Part shown: piece by piece, positions 36,557 to 46,291 of the stretch
Numbering within the stretch: position 1 is the first letter of the stretch
How the letters are laid out: every line of letters starts with the position of its first letter
Assembly (NCBI GenBank): GCA_028023455.1
Contig: JAQFVV010012671.1
Span: 310,001-374,000 of the forward strand
Length of the DNA: 64,000 nt
Origin: Epiperipatus broadwayi
Taxonomy: Eukaryota; Onychophora; Udeonychophora; Euonychophora; Peripatidae
Direction of reading: 5' to 3'
Program-made: the position numbers and the translations under genes
Notes under the pieces: model-generated
What the model was told of the DNA's origin: nothing
Database searches by the model: none
Seen by the model: only the letters and a program-made list of their open reading frames with translations

Positions 36557-37165
36557 TCACAATGAGGTTTTGTTGATAATGTGTTGAAATTTTTCTTTAT
36601 TTTTCATTTGAGGATTAATTGGCTGAAAAGATGGAGACTTGTCTCCCATAATCTTAGTTAACTCAATGGTTTTGAATAGTTGTTTGTGTTGTGAATGAAA
36701 GGTTGTTTGAGTGCAGTCATCTAGATAAGCTTGTTTTGAAGAATCAATGTTTGAATTATTAGGAAGGCCCTCTTGATTAATAGTTGTATGAGGCAATTGA
36801 TTTTGATTGTTGATACTGCTGTTAAGATCAGCATTCAATTGTTCATTTTGTGGGTCTAATTGTTTATCAGATATCTTTGTTGGTAAATATTTTGTTTGTA
36901 AGCATTGGCTAGCAAGATGTCTTCAATTTCTGCAGGCATAACATTGTGGTTTCAAACCTCAAATATATAAACACAGGGTTGCTTCTTGATCTAGAATCTT
37001 TGTGGAAATATTGTTAGGATCAGTGTTTGGCTGATGTTGTAGCATAAATTCCAAACTGTTGGTTGCTATTGATGTCAGCATATCCTTTAGGTAGATTTGT
37101 TTAAATAGGTTAACTTTTCCAAATTGTTGCATCATTTTTTTGGAAGTCATTGAATGCATATGCAA
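36557..37165 (-). pseudogene. LINE ORF1 relic with CCHC zinc knuckle
   Basis: Frames 36959-37165 and 36557-36838 are in the same phase and joined by readable sequence broken only by single stops. The join encodes CYAC, then R-N-stop-R, HLASQC, a retroviral-type knuckle C-x2-C-x4-H-x4-C (plus about 36910-36953) with one nonsense codon inside. The downstream part is Asn/Gln/Ser/Thr-rich (NSSINNQNQLPHTTINQEG), as often found in the C-terminal part of LINE ORF1 proteins. The role would be RNA binding in the transposition complex. The coding region probably began further upstream, near 37.4 kb. Confidence 0.7.
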
Positions 37166-37949
37166 AGAATGTTTTTAAGCACTCCTGTGATGCAGCTTTG
37201 ATGATTTTCATCAACTATTATATAAGTGCAAATTTACTCAATGTTTTGATTTGTATTTAAAATCTGTGTTTTTGCCAGCTTTCAGAAAATTGAATTGCCA
37301 GTTATCTAAAATTTGGGTGGTCAGCAATACTTTGTTGAAATCCCATAGCCCATGCTTGTCAATTGCTTCATATAACTACTGATGTAGGAAATGATACAAA
37401 GATATATTCTTATCTGTAGCAGATATCACACTATAGCTGGGGGGGGGGGAACTTTTAAACGATGTGTAAAAGCTCCCCAGGTAATGCATTATTAAACTTT
37501 TCATTAGTAAAGATAAAACTTTTCACTGTTCCAGCCAGCAGGGTCTGGGGGTCTGATTGTTTTGAGTTGTAGAGAGATCTAATCTTTTAATATCACTTGT
37601 ATTTATACTTCTAAATCTTGTATCAGTTTTAGAAAAAGCTGAAAAATTTTGCACTTTGTTGGTGATTTTTTTTATTGGTTACTAATGATTTCTGCATAAG
37701 TTGTGATAGATTTTGTGCTTGTCATAATCGAATCATTAATATTAGCACCAATCACTGAATCACGTGATTGACTGATCGCTATTTTCTTTTGTTTTTATCG
37801 TTGATCAAGTTATTAATTTTAAAATGATGATTTTAACAACAAGTTAATTCCAAAGCAAAAAAAAAAACATATATATAGACTGATTAGTTTTGTTTTAAAC
37901 TGATTATTATTATTATTATGATGATGATGATGATAATCTGGCTAGTGAA

Positions 37950-39023
37950 AATCAAAATTTGAAAACTATTATTTTAACAAATAATAGTGATTTTAAAGCA
38001 AGGAAAAATATTTCTGAACACAATATTCTGTTAATTTCTAAAGAAATTAAATTTTCTAAGGTAGATAAAGAATGTTGTGTAATTAATGATAAAAGTTTTG
38101 CTTCCCCTCCTCCCATTTTTGAAGTCAAAGGAAGTCAAATTCAAATTTTTATTTTTACATCTGAAACAGAACTTGTTAATGAAAGTCTGAAAAGTAAAGA
38201 GATTAAAAAGATAAAAATTAGTTTGCATTTACAAAATGAATTAAATAAAGGGAAAATTATTGATAAAAGTATAACTCCTATGGAAGCAGAGAAATTAGTT
38301 GCTGAAAATTTATCTTATCAACAATCTAATTTTTAAAAGGAAATATTATTTCTAATAATGGCGTTAAGAAGTGAAGTTTTATCTGAAGGTCTGACTCTAG
38401 AAAACAAAAATCTTAAAACTGAATATTTTAAGAATAATCAAGTTAAAAGCAATGGTCATTAATTTTAAAAAAAATTAATGATTCAGAAGGATTTGAGTTG
38501 GTGACATATAAGAAAAGAAATATTAAATCCAGAAGTTATATCAAAAGATGTGATTTCTTATATAACAGAAAAGCTAGATTTAACTGTGGTATATCATAAG
38601 TTTATACCTGCAAATAAATTTTATTCTTCATTTTATATTTCTGTGAAAGAAAATGACATGAGTGAAATAATTAATTCAAGTTTTTGTGCTACAGACAATA
38701 ATATTTATCTATTTTATGGGAAATTAAATAAAGATTTACTTGTTAATTAATGAACAAATAAAGTATCAGGTAGTTGGGGATAATATATTATTGCATTTAT
38801 AAAAATTATAAAAAAAAAAATAATTCTTCTTCACATAAAAGTGTAATTCAAAGTTAATTAATAAAATTAACATTATCTGTTGCTATGTGCAAAATATTAG
38901 AGGGTTAAGAACTAAATATAAGTTATTGAAACATGCTATTCTTAGAGAAGAATAGAATCTAATATATTGCCTTGACAGAAACATGGTTGGATGATCAATT
39001 TGCTATTGATCAGATTGTATATC
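37950..39023 (+). mobile_element. CR1/Jockey-like LINE, 5' part
   Basis: First part of a plus-strand LINE that resumes at 45191 after the Ty3/Gypsy insertion. ORF1-like frames are at 37959-38336 (125 codons, Lys-rich) and 38550-38750, with a short readable segment between them. At 38885-39005 the EN start reads NIRGLRTKYKLLKHAI and, after one frameshift, TETWLDDQFAIDQIVY, matching the N.RGLRTK...CLTETWL.d pattern of CR1/Jockey-group endonucleases. The reading is cut at 39023, in the middle of EN. Confidence 0.8.
37959..38760 (+). pseudogene. LINE ORF1-like frames
   Basis: The 125-codon frame starting MKTIILTNNSDFKARKN and the 66-codon frame 38550-38750 (LDLTVVYHKFIPANKFYSSF) flank a segment with a frameshift and stops. 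No zinc knuckle is visible. Position just upstream of the EN start and the same strand make it ORF1 of the plus-strand LINE. Sequence family not recognised on its own. Confidence 0.55.
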
Positions 39024-39069
39024 TGTAGTATATTTCTTTCTTAACAAGCTTTGCAGAATATTCCCAACC

Positions 39070-39108
39070 CAGACCAGTTTCTGCTACTGGTGTCCTCAGT
39101 GAGGTGGT
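39070..39108 (-). ncRNA. Hammerhead-like motif
   Basis: On minus: CCTCA, CTGAGGA (plus 39093-39099), CACCAGTAGCA, GAAAC (plus 39077-39081), TGGTC and TGGGTT. Both conserved boxes and a GTC cleavage triplet are intact. Stem I pairs CTCA with TGGG (one G-T wobble). Stem II is not clearly paired. Confidence 0.55.
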
Positions 39109-39446
39109 AGGATATTCAAGCATTAGATTAAAGATACCAGGACAAGCCCAACACCTTATCTAATGTATAACTATTAAGTAGAAAATTTGAAATTTTTAGA
39201 CATTTATATGTCTTCCAATCTAGCTATCTAACTTAAATAGCCATATGGGACTGAACTAAGTTCAAATATACCATATATTAATAGCTTTAGCAATATAAAA
39301 TCACCAAAGCTTTAATAGCAAAAAATAAAATTACAAAAAAAAATAAAGTTAGATGTCACATGACATAATTTAATAAGTTTGTATTACAAATGTTATATAT
39401 AGAGTTCACAAATAAGCTCTTAACAAGCTTTGCAGAATATCCCCAA

Positions 39447-39484
39447 CCCCAGACTGGTTTCTGCTACTTGCATCCTCAGTGAGG
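39447..39484 (-). ncRNA. Hammerhead-like motif with consensus core
   Basis: On minus: CCTCA (stem I), CTGAGGA (plus 39473-39479), stem II TGC-aagta-GCA, GAAAC (plus 39457-39461), CAGTC giving a GTC site, then TGGGG (plus 39447-39451), which pairs with CCTCA using one G-T wobble. All core residues of CUGANGA and GAAA are present, so of the copies here this has one of the best preserved cores. Stem III would be one or two pairs, as in the minimal type I hammerheads of Penelope-like elements. Confidence 0.65.
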
Positions 39485-40381
39485 CATTAAGAGCTTATTT
39501 GCAAGCTCTATATATAACATTTGTAATAGAAGTTTATTAAATTAGGTCATGTGATATCGGACTTGAATTTTTTTGTAATTATATTCCATTCCCACAATAA
39601 TTGCAAGAGGAAAGAAAAAACAGCATACAATCAAATACATATAATAATAATGTTTAGAGAAACAAGATTCATATACAATAAAGATATAAAAAAGATAAAT
39701 GCCAATCTGTAAAAAAATTTTTAGCGACATAACTAGCCGAAATAATTTTGGCATTTACGGTTTCTCAATTCTCTTGAGTTCCTTCAAATTACTCTCTTTC
39801 AATAGATTCTATAGAATTGGATATTCTTAACCATTCTTCTCCATAAACAGTATGACACCCTTGGTAACCCTTGAGGCTTACATAAAATAAAATAAGATTG
39901 CTATGATCTTTAAAATCCTAGTCGGCTTTTGGTACCTTCAGACCCGAATCTCTGAATTCTCCTCCCTCACTGATCTGCTTTACCAACAGGTTGAACATTG
40001 GAAGCTCATTTTATTGGTGACACAGAAGCAACAAAAAAGATCCAATGCTCTTCAAAATACAGTTTATATAGTCCCCTGCCTTTGTTTTCCCTTCAGCTAC
40101 TCTTATTAATTTAATTCCTTTTTTCAAGATTTCTTAGTGCACTCACCAGATATTCTATTATCATCTCCATATCTATTTTGTTGATCATCTGTAATCTTTT
40201 TTTATCATTTAATTAATCTAAATGTGTTAAATATAACATTTCACAAAGTTTTTACTTATACATTCCATTATTATTATATCTCTGTTTACTTAAAATTCTT
40301 TACATTCTTTATTTCTGTTTTTCTTCTTTCAGATTTAAATGTTACTTTTTATATTTTACCTAATTTACTATTACTTCTGGA

Positions 40382-41282
40382 AATATTTGAAACCAGGCAC
40401 TTTTCACAAACCTGGGAGCTTAATTGTAAGTATAGAGGATTTGAACTCAGATTTTCAAGCACCCTTCAACTATCCACACTATCTCATACAACTGATACAC
40501 ATGACCACACTCATGTAGAAAAGATTAATAATCACCAATATATGTATTTCATACTAAACCAGCACTCATCAGTTGGTCCAGACTATCATCTCTCACACAC
40601 ATATATAATCAATGCTCAGTTTATATTAAGATAGCAAATCTTCATACTTTAATGGTCAGGCTTCAATCCACTGCAACCTCCAACTTTTCAGCCATCCATA
40701 TCATTGAAAATCTAATGGTGAAAACTCAAATCCCATGCTGATGCTAATATTATTGCCATGAGATAGTGTGAATAGTTGAAGGATGCTTGAAAATCTGAGT
40801 TTAAATCCTCTATACTTCCAATTAAGCTCCCAGGTGCCTGGTTTCAAATATTTACATATTAAGCTTGTATCCTGTCCATCCCTATTATATGTATTTAATG
40901 GATACTGTCCTGTACATGAGGGGTCAGAAATGACTTCAGGTCAACATGGGCATGGCAATAATATTAGCATCAGCATGGGATTTTGAGTTTTCATCATCAG
41001 ATTTTCAATGATATGGATGGCTGAAAAGTTGGAGGTTGCAGTGGATTGAAGCCTGTCCATTAAAGTATGAAGATTTGCTATCTTAATATAAACTGAGCAG
41101 TGATTATATATATGTGTGAGAGATGATAGTCTGGACCAACTGATGAGTGCAGGTTTAGCACGAAATACATATATTGGTGATTATTATATTTCTACATGCA
41201 TGTGGTCATGTGTATCAGTTGTATGAGATAGTGTAGATAGTTGAAGGGTGCTTGAAAATCTGAGTTCAAATCCTCTATACTT
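40382..41282. repeat. Inverted dimer of R1 with perfect 12-bp target duplication
   Basis: A 901-bp insert in the Gypsy 3' LTR. ATTACTTCTGGA is duplicated exactly at 40370-40381 and 41283-41294. The outer arms are R1 sequences in opposite orientation: AAGTATAGAGGATTTGAACT at 40428 is the complement of the end at 41282. A third R1-derived piece in the centre (about 40760-40860) carries AATTAAGCTCCCAGG, the complement of the outermost left end. B-box-like GTTCAAATCC is near 41264-41273. The long duplication is typical of LINE-mediated insertion, so the inverted structure was probably inserted as one RNA-derived piece. Confidence 0.85.
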
Positions 41283-41344
41283 ATTACTTCTGGAGTAATT
41301 TTTTTCTATTTACTTCTATACTTATTTTATATGTGAATATAACA

Positions 41345-41361
41345 CTTCCTCCCCTCACTTC
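41345..41361 (-). promoter_or_regulatory. Polypurine tract of the Gypsy element
   Basis: On minus, GAAGTGAGGGGAGGAAG lies immediately before TGTTATATTCAC, the start of the 3' LTR. A purine run at this place primes plus-strand DNA synthesis in LTR elements. It fixes the LTR edge at 41344. Confidence 0.8.
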
Positions 41362-41579
41362 AAAAGTTAATGTTTATTTAGTTTACACACAATCCTTCAA
41401 TTTCTATGGTTTGTTATTAAAATGAACCTCTCTGGGTGATTTCTGAACTTCAACTTTCTGTTGCACTTCCTCTGCTCCTTCAAATTTTTTTTTGCTGTTG
41501 GTTCATTTTCCTTTATTACCTCTTCTGTAATACTTTTTCCTTCATTCTATTTCTCCTGGCTTCCTATTTTTAGAAAAAT

Positions 41580-42300
41580 TTAGAGTTGGAACTCTTCTGG
41601 TTCTCTTTTTCTAATATGCTTTATATGACATCTGTACTGTAAATCATTCAGGCCACTAACTGCATATTTTAGTTTTATAACTGCATATTTTAGTTTTGAT
41701 ATTATTTTGTAAATTATTCCTTTGATCCATTTCTTATGTATTATGTCTCTTATCCATACTGGTTCACTAATTTTAAATGTTTTTCCTGGTGTGATAATAG
41801 GAAGACTACTTTGTGAGCTAGGATGCAAAACTGACAATTTAATTCTCAATTTATGCCCACACATTAACTTTATATTTCCCAATTTTTTCAAGCATCTCTT
41901 TACTTGATATGTAGTGTTTTCTGTTAATCTGTTCGACTCCAGATGATATGGCAGCATGCACGTTTTATTCCATAGTTACAAAAATATTGATTCAGTTCAT
42001 CACTTGTAAGTCCTGTGCCATTGTCCAATACAATTACTTTTGGAAAAACATGCATAGAGCAAATTGGATTTTAAACATTTGTTTTTTGTGTACTTGTATT
42101 TTTCACTATGTAGAATTCTATTCATCTTGAAAACATCCATTACAATTAATATTATTTTTTCATTTACTGGTCACATATGTTCAATATGGATTCTTCTCCC
42201 ATGCATTTGTTGCTTAGGCTGGGATGAATAACATTTAGTAGGCATTGCACTTTTCACCTGACATGCTGAGCATCTTTTAATAAAATATTTCAATATCGGT
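41580..42300 (-). pseudogene. Gypsy integrase relic
   Basis: The distal part, 41580-41957, is a 125-codon frame with FKISEPVWIRDIIHKKW, then IKGIIYKIISKLKYAV and RCHIKHIRKRE, matching the C-terminal F..gdpVwvr....kWipG.v....G...Y.V.......RH..qlr region of Gypsy integrases. Upstream, VIVLDNG (plus 42017-42031) is the second Asp of the DDE core. QMHGRRIHIEHM near 42185 is the first, with Glu where Asp is expected. KRCSACQVKSAMPTKC near 42240-42290 is the end of the HHCC zinc finger. A frameshift separates the core halves. Confidence 0.85.
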
Positions 42301-42599
42301 ATTTATTTACAAACCACCAAACATTGGCTATGCACCAAAGTTTTTGCAAGCACTATGCCTGGATGTTCTTGGTGTAACAGTTTTAAAACTTTATCCCTCC
42401 TATAGGAAGTACAATCACCCTATCACCCATCACTATACCTTCTCTACATACAGACAATTGATCTCTATTAGTCCAAAACCCCATTGCTACAAAACTAGAT
42501 TTAGTTTTAGGCTAACCCTTTTTTATACAGTTTATCAAAACCCCATATCCCTTAGATACTCCACTTTTGAACATTAACACAAACTTTTAAAATTTTTGC

Positions 42600-43130
42600 T
42601 CTTAATAGCTCATTAGATAATGCTGTTATTAAAATATCATCATAATAGGGCAAAAATGTTTGATGCTGTAGTAATTCCAAAAGGTAAATGATGACACTTG
42701 TATAGTACAAAAGGCTTAGATAATGTTAAGATTCTTGCTGCTTTTTTTGTTACCTTAATTTGATGATAGGTGGAGTTAAGGTCCAGTTTAGCAAAATATT
42801 TTGAATTTGACAAACTTGCTAAAACTTCTCATATATTAGGTACTGGATATACTCCTTTCTTCAGTTATTTATTAACTAATACCAGATAATCACATATTCA
42901 GATTTTCCCATTCGGCTTACTTTTTATCACAATTAGTATGACCCATCAACAGGTGTTATTACCCTTTTAGTCACCAAAGTCTTTAGCTTTTCTTGTATTT
43001 TCAGTTTTTTGCATGAATGAAATTTTTCACAGCTTACAAATGACCCACTGCGCATTTTCAGTTAATTTAATTTCCATCAGGAAGTCTTAATTAAACCCAG
43101 ATCTTTGTAAAAACATTTCTTGCATTATGT
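42600..43130 (-). pseudogene. Gypsy reverse transcriptase relic
   Basis: On minus: FAKLDLNSTYHQIKV (first catalytic Asp, plus about 42745-42795), LPFGITTAS (plus 42661-42687) and YYDDILI (the YxDD motif, plus 42627-42647), in the order and spacing of Ty3/Gypsy polymerases. All three catalytic Asp positions remain. Stops and shifts lie upstream. The RNase H region, expected below 42600, is not clearly readable. Confidence 0.9.
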
Positions 43131-43161
43131 AAATATTTTTTACTATAGAAACCTCTATTTC

Positions 43162-43410
43162 TCATTCTGTAAACCAGTCCTTACCAATTATAGGGCTTGT
43201 TTGTCTACTTACTTCATAAATTAGCAAAATTCTTACTTTACCCCTGAATGAAACCTGGGCATTTACAATTCCAATTATATTTATAGCATTATCATTTATA
43301 TCCTTAACTCTGCCTGTTCTTAATAGTTTGACCCCTTTATGGTCTTCTGATATTTCTTCCCATTTACTTTCAAATAACAGTGAAATACCCAAACTGCTAT
43401 CTATTTCCAT
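43162..43410 (-). pseudogene. Gypsy aspartic protease relic
   Basis: 82-codon frame. MEIDSSLGISLLFESKW corresponds to the active-site segment (D-T/S-G-A..S), here D-S-S, so the catalytic Gly is replaced. VSFRGKVRILLIYEV and SPIIGKDWF match the C-terminal flap and the LLGrDWL end of retropepsins. It lies between the gag knuckle and RT as expected. Confidence 0.8.
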
Positions 43411-43416
43411 TTCTAA

Positions 43417-43620
43417 CTATGTACGGCATATTTTTACCATAAGCATGTATTGCTTTTGCCCAGGTGATATTATATTCTTTTTAATATTTGCATCTTCTTG
43501 TTTAATTTCCTTCTGTTTGGGTAAATGTTTTTTATTCTTGTTTTCTTTTTCATATGCTTTTTTGCACACTTCTGTTACATGCTTTCTATAACCGCAATTA
43601 AAACAATTTTTTTTTTCCAT
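43417..43620 (-). pseudogene. Gypsy gag nucleocapsid knuckle
   Basis: 67-codon frame starting MEKKNCFNCGYRKHVTEVCK. CFNC-x4-H-x4-C is a complete CCHC zinc knuckle, followed by a Lys-rich stretch. It would bind the element RNA. The rest of gag (43.65-44.3 kb) is broken into short frames. Confidence 0.85.
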
Positions 43621-44311
43621 TTACAATTTTTCAATAAATGACATTTTTTTTCACAGCAGTAACATTTTAATTCTATTGTTTTATCTCTGGTTAAAACTTC
43701 TTGGCTGTTGTCTTTTATCTGTTTTGTAAACTGCTGTTCTTCCTTCTTCTTCTGTTTTATTTTTAAATGTGATAGCTTGTTTGATTATTGCCTCATACGC
43801 AATTCCTTTTTTGATCACTACTTCATATGATAAATTGATTTCTGTAAGTAACATCTATCTCAATCTTTTTCCACAATAATTGATCTAATAATACTTGTTT
43901 CATAAACTCACCAAAACCCTGTCTCATGTTTCACACAGCCAATCTCGCTATGTCTAGCTGACCTTGGACAAATATGATCCATTAACTTTTTAACTATCTC
44001 TTCAAAAAATATTGTCTCAGTTATAGGCCCATCAAACAATTTATTTACTATTTTTGATTATTTTATACCCTAAAAAACACAAACGTGCAGCTACCTTTTT
44101 TTCTTTAGGTCCTACACTATTAAGCTTGAAAAAAACGTTCCAATTGAGTAACATATAAAGGCTATTCACCAGCATTTTCAATATTAAATTTGGAGATATT
44201 AGTTTGTCCTAATGACATTTTATCTTATTCCCAGATCAACCTTTACTATAGACTGTACTAATTATAGGTTTTCTATAATCTTAATTTCCCTATTTCAAGT
44301 TTGACTTTTTA

Positions 44312-44321
44312 GACTGTGCCA
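44312..44321 (-). promoter_or_regulatory. Candidate tRNA primer-binding site
   Basis: On minus the 5' LTR ends CTACA; four bases later comes TGGCACAGTC, which starts with TGG as needed to pair with a tRNA 3' CCA end. I cannot name the tRNA. Confidence 0.5.
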
Positions 44322-44325
44322 TTCT

Positions 44326-45184
44326 TGTAGTGTATTCCTCTCTCGCAACAATTGCAATAAAAAACAAAAAACAACATATAATCAAATATATATAAATGTT
44401 TAGAGAAACAAAATTTATATACAATAAAGACATAGAAAAGATAAACATCAATCTGCAACAATTTTGCTATCTACATAACTAGTCAAAATAATTTTGGCAT
44501 TTACTGCTACCACTAAATTTTTCAATTCTCTTGAGTCCCTGCAAATTATTGTCTTTCAATAGATAGAATTGGCTACTCTTAACCATTTTTTCCCCTAAAT
44601 AATATGATACCCTTGGTAGCACTTGAGATTTACATAAAATAAAATAAGATTGATATGACGTGTAAAATTGTAGTCAGTTTTTGGTATCTTCAGATCTGAG
44701 TCTCTGAGTCCTCTCTTGCTAATCTGCTTTACCAACAGGTTAAACATTAGAAGCTCATTTAATTGGTGACACACATAGAAACAACAAAAAAGGCCTGATG
44801 GTCTTCAAAATGCAGTTTATAGAGTTGCTTGCCTTTGGTTCCCTTCAGCTACACATTAATTTAATTCATTCTTTCCAGATTTCTTAGTGCATTCACCAGA
44901 TATTCTAATATCATCTTCATATCTATTTTTTTGAGCATTTATCAATGTTTATCTGTAATCTTTTTTTATCATTTAAATCAGTCCAAACATTTTAAATATA
45001 ACATTTCATAAAGTTTTTGCTTATACATTCCATTATCATTATTATCTCCATTTACTTAAAATTCTTTACATTCTTTATTTCTGACAGTTTTTCTTCTTTC
45101 AGATTTAAATGCTACATTTTATATTTTAAATTATTTACTTTTACTTCTGGAGTAATTTTTTATATTTACTTTTATACATATTTT
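44326..45184 (-). repeat. 5' LTR of the Gypsy element
   Basis: Starts TGTAGTGTATTCC on plus. Compared with the other LTR it is uninterrupted, which shows exactly where the two inserts entered the 3' LTR. The last 15-20 bp at the outer end (ATATAACA in the partner) are not recognisable, so the outer edge is approximate. Confidence 0.8.
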
Positions 45185-45610
45185 GTATATGAATCAAGAT
45201 CATAGACATTTATTGTATACACATAATCACATGAACTCTAAAATTTCAAGAGGTGGAGATGTTTTATTGGCTGTTAAAAACAACATTGTAACAAAGCAAA
45301 TAAATATAAAACTGAATTTTGTTGATTCTATTTAGATTGTAATGGTATTGGGATGTTAATTGTTTTTGGTTGGTAATATATATATATTCCTCCTTATATT
45401 AATATAATTGAATTAAATAATGATTTGGAGCAATTGGAAAAATATCTACTTAGTTATAAACACAATATTTTGATCTGTGATATGTAATGGCAGCAGATGA
45501 AACAATTGAGTTATGTAATAATGAATTTAATAGAGAACAAAGAATTATATATTTCATGAATATAACTGGTGAAGTACAAAGAAATCAGTTAAAAAATAAT
45601 AATGGATGTA

Positions 45611-45937
45611 ATTATAAGTTTATCTTTTTTATTGCATTGAAATCCATATAATATTAATGTCATCTATGTTTTTTATTATTTTTACAATGCCATTTTTAAC
45701 AACCTAATATGACAGTTTGGATTTCCCCAGCAATCTTTTAACAGCTCCCTCTTTAAATTTAAATTTTAAAGAGGGAACTGCTAAAAATAAAGCTGTAAAA
45801 TTTAAAAGTTTGAATTTAGCAATTAAGATTTGGAGATATAAATAGAAGTTCTGAAGAAGATTTCTGGAGTATTGAAATTGTCATATTAGGTTATTAAAAA
45901 AAAGCACTGTAAAAATAATAAAGAACACAGATGATGT
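45611..45937. repeat. Foldback insert with perfect 14-bp target duplication
   Basis: 327 bp flanked by exact TAATAATGGATGTA at 45597-45610 and 45938-45951. Arms 45654-45719 and 45877-45937 are inverted repeats of about 60 bp (shared AACCTAATATGACA, and TTTATTATTTTTACA). The centre contains another palindrome CCCTCTTTAAA...TTTAAAGAGGG (45750-45776). No coding capacity. It is not R1 by sequence. Confidence 0.85.
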
Positions 45938-46291
45938 TAATAATGGATGTATTCTAGATTTTATTTTAATTAATTTTAATGAAGTAAATGTGAAACATAG
46001 TGTACAGCCATTATAGAAGAAAGACTTTCATTATCCAGCAATTGAGTTTTTTGTTTATATCAAATACTTATCAATAAATAAGGATATGATAACTTCAAAT
46101 AGAACTTGGTGATTATTATAATTTATATTGTGACATCAGGTATGCTAATTAGGACCAAATATATTGTTCCACAAATGTAAATGAGGCAGTAGATCTGTTT
46201 CAAAAAATTATGCAAAAAATTTTAAGTAATAGAATATCAATATTTTATTCTATGAATCATTTAAAAATATCCTCTTTGGTTCTCTAAGAAA

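Larger units (their letters stand above)
33180..37800 (-). mobile_element. Long decayed L1/Tx1-type LINE
   Basis: On minus the order is ORF1 with a CCHC zinc knuckle, AP endonuclease, reverse transcriptase and a 3' RT/zf-RVT region, spread over about 4.6 kb with many stops and shifts. It belongs to the same family as 14240-15522: both share LLWGR/LLWRGR and ITPSDKPPQTSG versus ITPTDRPPPSAS. Boundaries are approximate, because the 3' end fades below 33300 and the 5' end near 37800. A SINE sits inside at 35961-36065. It lies head-to-head with the plus-strand LINE starting at 37.95 kb. Confidence 0.75.
39037..39579 (-). repeat. Hammerhead-bearing repeat inserted in the LTR
   Basis: About 543 bp absent from the sister LTR, flanked by TATATTTC (39029-39036) and TATATTCC (39580-39587), probably a target duplication with one change. 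It carries two hammerhead-like cores about 380 bp apart (39070-39108 and 39447-39484), so it is slightly more than one tandem unit. The interior block TTGAACTTAGTTCAGTCCCA then TATGGCTATTT (minus) is homologous to CTGAATTCAGACCCATATAG in the 4.66-5.58 kb array. Arms 39335-39425 and 39487-39570 form a hairpin. Confidence 0.75.
39024..41344 (-). repeat. 3' LTR of the Gypsy element, split by two insertions
   Basis: Starts TGTAGTATATT on plus and ends ATATAACA, i.e. TG...CA on either strand. It matches the 44326-45184 LTR block by block (for example TTTACCAACAGGTTGAACATT at 39980-40000). It is interrupted by 39037-39579 and 40382-41282. The many substitutions between the two LTRs show that the element is old. 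The short frames in it (39542-39754, 39903-40109, 40224-40634) are not genes. Confidence 0.85.
39024..45184 (-). mobile_element. Ty3/Gypsy LTR retrotransposon
   Basis: Minus-strand element with LTRs at 39024-41344 (3' LTR, carrying two insertions) and 44326-45184 (5' LTR, about 860 bp). The order on minus is 5' LTR, PBS, gag zinc knuckle, protease, RT, integrase, PPT, 3' LTR; PR-RT-IN is the Ty3/Gypsy arrangement. No env-like frame is seen. GTATAT occurs just before 39024 (39017-39022, followed by C) and at 45185-45190 as a likely target duplication. The host LINE codons resume directly after it (NQDHRH). Many stops make it inactive. Subtracting the two inserts gives about 4.7 kb. Confidence 0.9.

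Noticed and set aside
39542-40634. Three frames in the left part of the Gypsy element as genes
   Set aside because: They lie within LTR sequence and an R1 insert and are not conserved in the sister LTR.
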